DNA of 64,000 nucleotides from Stichopus chloronotus (taxonomy: Eukaryota; Echinodermata; Holothuroidea; Aspidochirotida; Stichopodidae): positions 29,670,962-29,734,961 of the forward strand of contig CM037829.1 in NCBI GenBank assembly GCA_021234535.1. Direction: 5' to 3'. Under the pieces are notes generated by a model, which had not been told where the DNA came from, ran no database searches, and saw only the letters and a program-made list of their open reading frames with translations. The translations under genes and the position numbers were made by a program. This document shows positions 59,179 through 64,000 of the stretch, in pieces; position 1 is the stretch's first letter, and the number at the start of each line of letters is the position of its first letter.

Positions 59179-61464
59179 ATGAAATTCATATCTTCAAGAA
59201 GAATGTAGATATACCAATGGCTTAAGAGAACAACACTTGTTGAATGTTACCTTTATTGTACACGGGCGGTTTTTCCCATTTGGCCTATGTAGCATTGATA
59301 ACTTTTTCTTCTCTTTCAAATCTTCTAAATCTTACACAATCCTTTGGTATGAATATATTTCGTTGTTCAATGTTGTGTGGTACACTTTTGTTGACAGAGG
59401 TCAATATGGGTAACTTTTTGATAAAAAAAAATATGGGTCACTAATCCTCTTTAAGTGAACGCTCTTTCAAACTATGTTGTAGACATGTGCGTAATTTGCT
59501 TAATGTGTAACGTGCAATATATTTGTGTTCAAAATAGTGTTTTTGTACAAATATGTACAAATACAGAAGCGAGAAGGTCATATGAACACATAATAGAGGT
59601 GATGCATTTTCTCTGAGGAAGTTATCTGTAAGAAAATCTGTTGACCTGTTACCTACAAATCTATTTACTGCAAATATCTCCGCCATTGTTCTATTACTGT
59701 GCATCATGCAAACATGCAAAACGCTTTGAAATGAAGTGCCTTTTTATTTATATGGAGACTTCCTCCATATTTAAAAAAAACACCAAATAATCAGTGGTGT
59801 TAATGTAATCAGTGTCACTTGTGAAGTTCACAATTGTGCCTTAGATTCCTTCTCGAAGGCAATCCTGCGTAGAGCCTCCTGACTTTTGTATATTTTGGTA
59901 TATACTTATATTACATATATACGTATATATTTTGTATGTAATCCTGATTTTGTATATTTCGTACTGTGGTAAATAAAGCACCGTCGACATGTTCGTATGG
60001 ACACCCACCAAGGCAATAATGCACGCTACCATTCTTACAAGCAAGCGATTATACACTCACTAGCTCTCGGCCGCAGTTCTCTGGCATGCTCGGACATTTG
60101 CATGAATGATGCACATGATGCAAGAGCAACAGTTGTACGATTGTGCTTATACCATATCCTGTGCATATCCATCTAAATCTGTACATGCTGTTACATATGT
60201 TGACATTCTTCGCGGAGTTTCATTGACTAGGAAAAAACTGAGACTATTTACCAGTGGAATTATTTGGAATTATAAATGCAGAATTGTATCAACAAAGTAT
60301 TGAAAATGTTCCTCATTGTATGAAGAACATTATGTCTGCAAATCATATTATGGAATTGGGTTCTTTTCCCTAATGTTATGCGTCTGTGTTTATGACGTCA
60401 TAGACTATAGAGACCTTTTAATCAATTCGAAATGAACAAAGCTATCTTCGCCAGGACGGTGTGCTATTAGTTACAATTCATGCAACACTTATGGGATGTT
60501 TTTCACCGGTGCAGCTGACTGTTATGACTGAAAAATACGGAAAGTTCACCCCAAATCATTTCCTTGCATTCCTGAAGATGACAACAAGTAATCCTGCATT
60601 AGGCTAACTTGCGGAATGCCATGTTTATTTTTGCACATGTCAGATCTTACACCCGTAAAGACCTATTTCCAAGGAAGATACAAGCAAACACCCATATAAA
60701 TGGAGTGAGGTTAACAGGGTTTACATATTCACAACATTATCGTTCTATACAACTCCTTTTTACCATATTAGTATTCCGGTGTTTTTCTTTTGATAGCGTA
60801 TCTTCTTATCTTGATCTTGGCTGTCCTTGGTGGATTGCTTGGGTGTACTAATACTGTTTATTGAAATTCTACACTGAACCACGTATAAAAAGCAGAGATT
60901 AAATCATGGTCGTAAAAACTTACCCAAGTATATTTACAGTGTTACACCCTTTATGTAATAGGTTTAGAAAGGGTATACAGATTTCATATGGAGGTGTATA
61001 TTCAACTGCGATATTGCCCTGTCGATTATCTGTCCGGCAGAACTTCCTTTAATGTTAGTTTGAGAAAAGAGCAACTTCACTGTTAAGTAAACAACTTCAC
61101 CCTTGTCTCCTTCCCGTCCGTGTAGAATAATGTAACAAATATGTTCTGTCGTGATAGTAGATAATAGCCCTAATGGCATACCAAATAGTGTTTGTTTTGG
61201 CTAACTGTGTTAACTAAAATAGTTTGTTTCAGTTATCACAGGGTTAGAGACTTCTTGGAATTTGAAAAAGAACGCTCGCAATGCTTGTCAAATATAAAAA
61301 TATGTCCAAAATATTTCGCAGTAACTACTCTTGAAAGGACCCCGTGGCCATGACAGGGTGGGGATGGGGTGCAAATAGAAATTGCTGGCTCACTAGTCTT
61401 GGTCAAGACGTTTGTAATTTTCGTTCTGTTTGTGTTTCTATATGCAGTGCTTTTAACATACCAG
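59179..61464. other. no gene established
   Basis: Open frames of 60-90 codons without domains on both strands. No repeats recognised. GC rises towards the right end, near the candidate exon at 61465. The + strand frame at 61369-61569 has a hydrophobic stretch of about 20 residues but no ATG. Confidence 0.35.
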
Positions 61465-61622
61465 ACTGCTATTCAGGGCCCTGTTTGTCAGCTGTTTACA
61501 CACGAGCTCCGCCCCCTACCGAGTTATGCATATCCAATGATCTGTTCAATACAAACTCATGTGAAGTAGAAACCGGCGAGAAGCAACAGTGGGCGCAGTC
61601 ACCTCTGCACAAAAGAAGTACG
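61465..61622 (+). CDS. candidate internal exon, 158 nt, GC-raised
   Basis: Bounded by acceptor 'ttttaacataccag' (ends 61464) and a good donor 'AGTACG|gtacgt' (from 61623). After two leading bases, 52 codons are open and the exon ends on a codon boundary. The translation starts Cys-Tyr-Ser-Gly-Pro-Cys, has four Cys in about 37 residues, and ends 'QQWAQSPLHKRST', which would suit an extracellular segment. The same frame is open from 61344 to 61742 (132 codons, the longest ATG frame outside low-complexity and repeat DNA). A second frame is open over the first two thirds. Family not recognised. Confidence 0.27.
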
Positions 61623-62877
61623 GTACGTGTGATACTACATTACTCGGGTTCTAGCAAGACTACCGGTTACCGGCACATGCAGACAATTAGGTTGAGTTTT
61701 CGTTTTGTACCTCTTGGATGTCTGGGGCTGGGCTGTGGTTAGAACGCTAAGCCTCTAATTAAAAGTATATGGAATAATAAGACACCCCTATGTACAATTT
61801 GACGCTAAATGTTCAGCGTAACGAATGCGTAGACTAATTCGGGGGATTTCTTTTTTGTCAGTTTTCTGAAATTCTAGGTCGAGAGATTAAAGTAAATCGG
61901 ATGACTCACGGACTGTAATTGTTGAATAAGGACTGTTGTTGGTCAGGAAGAAAAGGTGATAATTATACAGTCATATGCCATTTCATATTGCGGCAACATT
62001 CGTGGGGAAGGGAGAAGTTACTTTACATGAGTACGAATCTTGGACTGTTGTAATCATCTGTGTGAGATATGCATTGATTTATAACAATCCCATATGCTCC
62101 CAGTCCTCTCTCGACTCCCAGTTAAGAACAAAATAAACGCCCTTTGGACACGCCTACATGGATATGGCGAGTGTCACGAAATGGTAACCAAGTTCTTTCT
62201 TTAATGTTAACATCTTTTCATTAGTAAGACACAAATAAATTTAAATGAAACGACTAAGCAATTTTGTTCCTATTATCCTCCATAGTTCTGTAACTGCTTG
62301 GTGTCACGACTTAACAGGATAGTAATTCAGATTAGTCACACAAGGAATCCTTCGATTGTTCTCATGCACTGTTTTACATTCAGTAGACTGATTTCTGTGC
62401 GATACGACATAGTGGACATCGTGGCTGTGATGGTCGTCTCCGTCCCCCCCCCCCCACCATCGAAAAGTAAGGGGGTGGAGCTGTAATCCTCTCAGTATAC
62501 ATGAACTCAAAACTCGTGGATTTCCGCTTGTCCTTTTTCTAATGAAGTGCTACATGGGAAATTTACATTTATGTAATTCGCTACTGATCTCCCTTCTCTG
62601 GGTATAATTTAAAAGAAAATCCGTCCTCACATATACCTACACCTATACATACACTTACACATGTTTTTGTATTTTGTTATATGTTATATGGATTTTATAG
62701 AAATGATAAACACGTTCTCTCGTAGTATTACTTGTTCCCTCACTACATTACGTATACTGCACAATCAGGTAGCCACCGCTAGTACCGTTAAACTGGGGGC
62801 TACAGTATCACTTTCCAATTCTCTCTTCGAGCCTTCTTGTACTTGTCACTAAGGGGAATGAAATCAGGAACCTTTTT
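61623..62877. other. no gene seen
   Basis: C-run at 62444-62455. Otherwise nothing recognised. Confidence 0.4.
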
Positions 62878-62935
62878 TGCATGTGTGTGTATGTGTGTGT
62901 GTGTGTGTTTGTGTGTGTGTGTGGGGGGGGGGGGG
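62878..62935. repeat. (GT)n microsatellite followed by a 13-base G-run
   Basis: Alternating GT with ATGT and TTGT interruptions, running directly into G 62923-62935. Confidence 0.95.
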
Positions 62936-64000
62936 ATTGGGGTAAACGGTTGAAGTAAAAAACCATTATTTGGATCTAAAAAAGTTGAAAGACTGCATTG
63001 AGAGTAGAATACTTTACGTCATCATTGTTTTGTGGATGTATTTATTTCATGGCAATTTCAGACTAGAGCAAGGTTCAAAAAAATCTAACCAAAGAAACAA
63101 AACAAAGGACTTAGACCATTTTCTCAACATTGTTATGTGAGTTAAAAAATATCTACATCGGAACCCATAATTCCCGAGATTCAGAGCATCCCGCGCATTG
63201 TTCCTCCTTTATGCGTATGTTATGAGCAACATTAGAAATACCTTATCTGTTTTCATTTGTGGCGATATTCTAAAATGCTGGTATGAATATTCAGAATTGG
63301 GGATTTGTTTGAGCAGACCACCATTTACTTCGTTTCTGCATAATTACGTAATCGCTCAGTTGACTCATTCCCATGCTTATTGTCGTTCATATTGATTTCT
63401 GCACCAATTGTGTTTGCCCAAATTACGATACACCGACGATTGATTATTTCACTCTGTCTTATCGAAACGTTAAAAGTACTTTATAGGGTTGTTTATTAAT
63501 GGTTTGATTAGGATAACAGATCTTCAGACATTTCTGTCTCTTATTAGGGTTGTTTCTTCTACAGCCTATTAACTTTCTCGCGGTTACCTAAACTCCTCAC
63601 AGAGGGGCACGAACAGTGGCGGAGAGGATGCGTTTTTCTGCATTGTTGAAGGAAGTGGAGTCTCCTGTGGGGCCTATTGTTGCTTACATACAAGATAAAA
63701 TTGTGGAATACTTGAGTGGAAAGCCAGAAAATTGTTGTAAATCGTAGGATAGTGCCTTGTGCTGATGGCTCCCTTTCATTCTTGTAAAACTCCCAAATGG
63801 TTGTTAAGGAAGGGGTGGGGGAGAATACATGGAGAAGACACTTAGTACAACGTGAGAAGTGCCTTCATTGTCCTATGTGAAGCCAGGGGGGCTGTAAGTG
63901 ACTCAGAGGGGGTCCACGTCATTGGAATGAACTCAGACATTTGTTGCTACATGGCATGCGGTATAATGTTGAATTGAGAATCTCCCTTACAGAAACAAAA
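62936..64000. other. no gene seen
   Basis: 'cagtggcggag' at 63615 resembles a hAT terminus, but neither interior nor partner end follows. No supported coding signal to the window edge. Confidence 0.4.

Noticed and set aside
63605..63650. 'cagtggcggag' resembling a hAT terminus.
   Set aside because: No family interior follows and no partner end or duplication is present.

Overview
The window is eukaryotic nuclear DNA from an animal with a repeat-rich, AT-rich (roughly 36-38% GC by eye), intron-dominated genome. There are no prokaryotic-style operons or long open frames. The repeat content suggests a marine invertebrate deuterostome, echinoderm-like: non-LTR and gypsy-type retroelement remnants, hAT-like and other MITEs, a dispersed 145-bp tandem family, many long poly-G/poly-C runs, and frequent 'taggcctat'-type words. 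That assignment is an inference from texture. No conserved gene was found that would fix the species.

No complete protein-coding gene can be read. The best host-gene signals are isolated exon-like segments: two phase-matched candidate internal exons on the + strand at 1484-1552 and 5189-5281, which would join in frame, and weaker ones at 39673-40005 (+), 44997-45159 (-), 51324-51431 (-) and 61465-61622 (+). None is recognised by family. Most of the sequence therefore appears to be intron or intergenic.

Layout. 0-9 kb: candidate exons, a decayed gypsy pol 3' end (minus, about 3.4-4.5 kb), a composite dispersed repeat (5.6-6.5 kb), then a T/TG-rich tract ending in AATAAA. 9-17.5 kb: a pyrimidine microsatellite; the 3' end of an L1/Tx1-like LINE with poly-A tail (10.3-11.1 kb); a small MITE; a CR1/L2-like LINE reverse transcriptase remnant (14.5-16.3 kb) interrupted by an intact 560-bp hAT-type element with 8-bp target duplication; and an array of 145-bp repeats (16.35-17.5 kb). 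19.5-22.2 kb: a cluster of palindromes and tandem repeats (163-bp x4, 190-bp x2, 244-bp x2). 23.3-24.9 kb: an intact 315-bp MITE with 43-bp inverted ends and 9-bp target duplication, followed by the 145-bp family in the opposite orientation. 26-30.4 kb: more repeats, a hAT-family composite, and a dispersed repeat whose rearranged copy lies at 47.25-48.0 kb. 30.4-64 kb: mostly featureless DNA with scattered repeats: 145-bp array at 38.3-38.8, 19-bp x4 at 41.0, MITE at 41.3, (AT)49 at 43.2, composite repeat at 43.6-44.1, direct duplication at 52.3/53.0, 21-bp x4 at 59.1 and (GT)n at 62.9 kb.

The most notable signal is the 145-bp repeat family. Its consensus carries nuclear-receptor-type half-sites in DR1 (AGGTCA-1-AGGTCA) and DR4 arrangements, repeated at about nucleosome-length spacing in several arrays. 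Whether this has a regulatory role is unknown.
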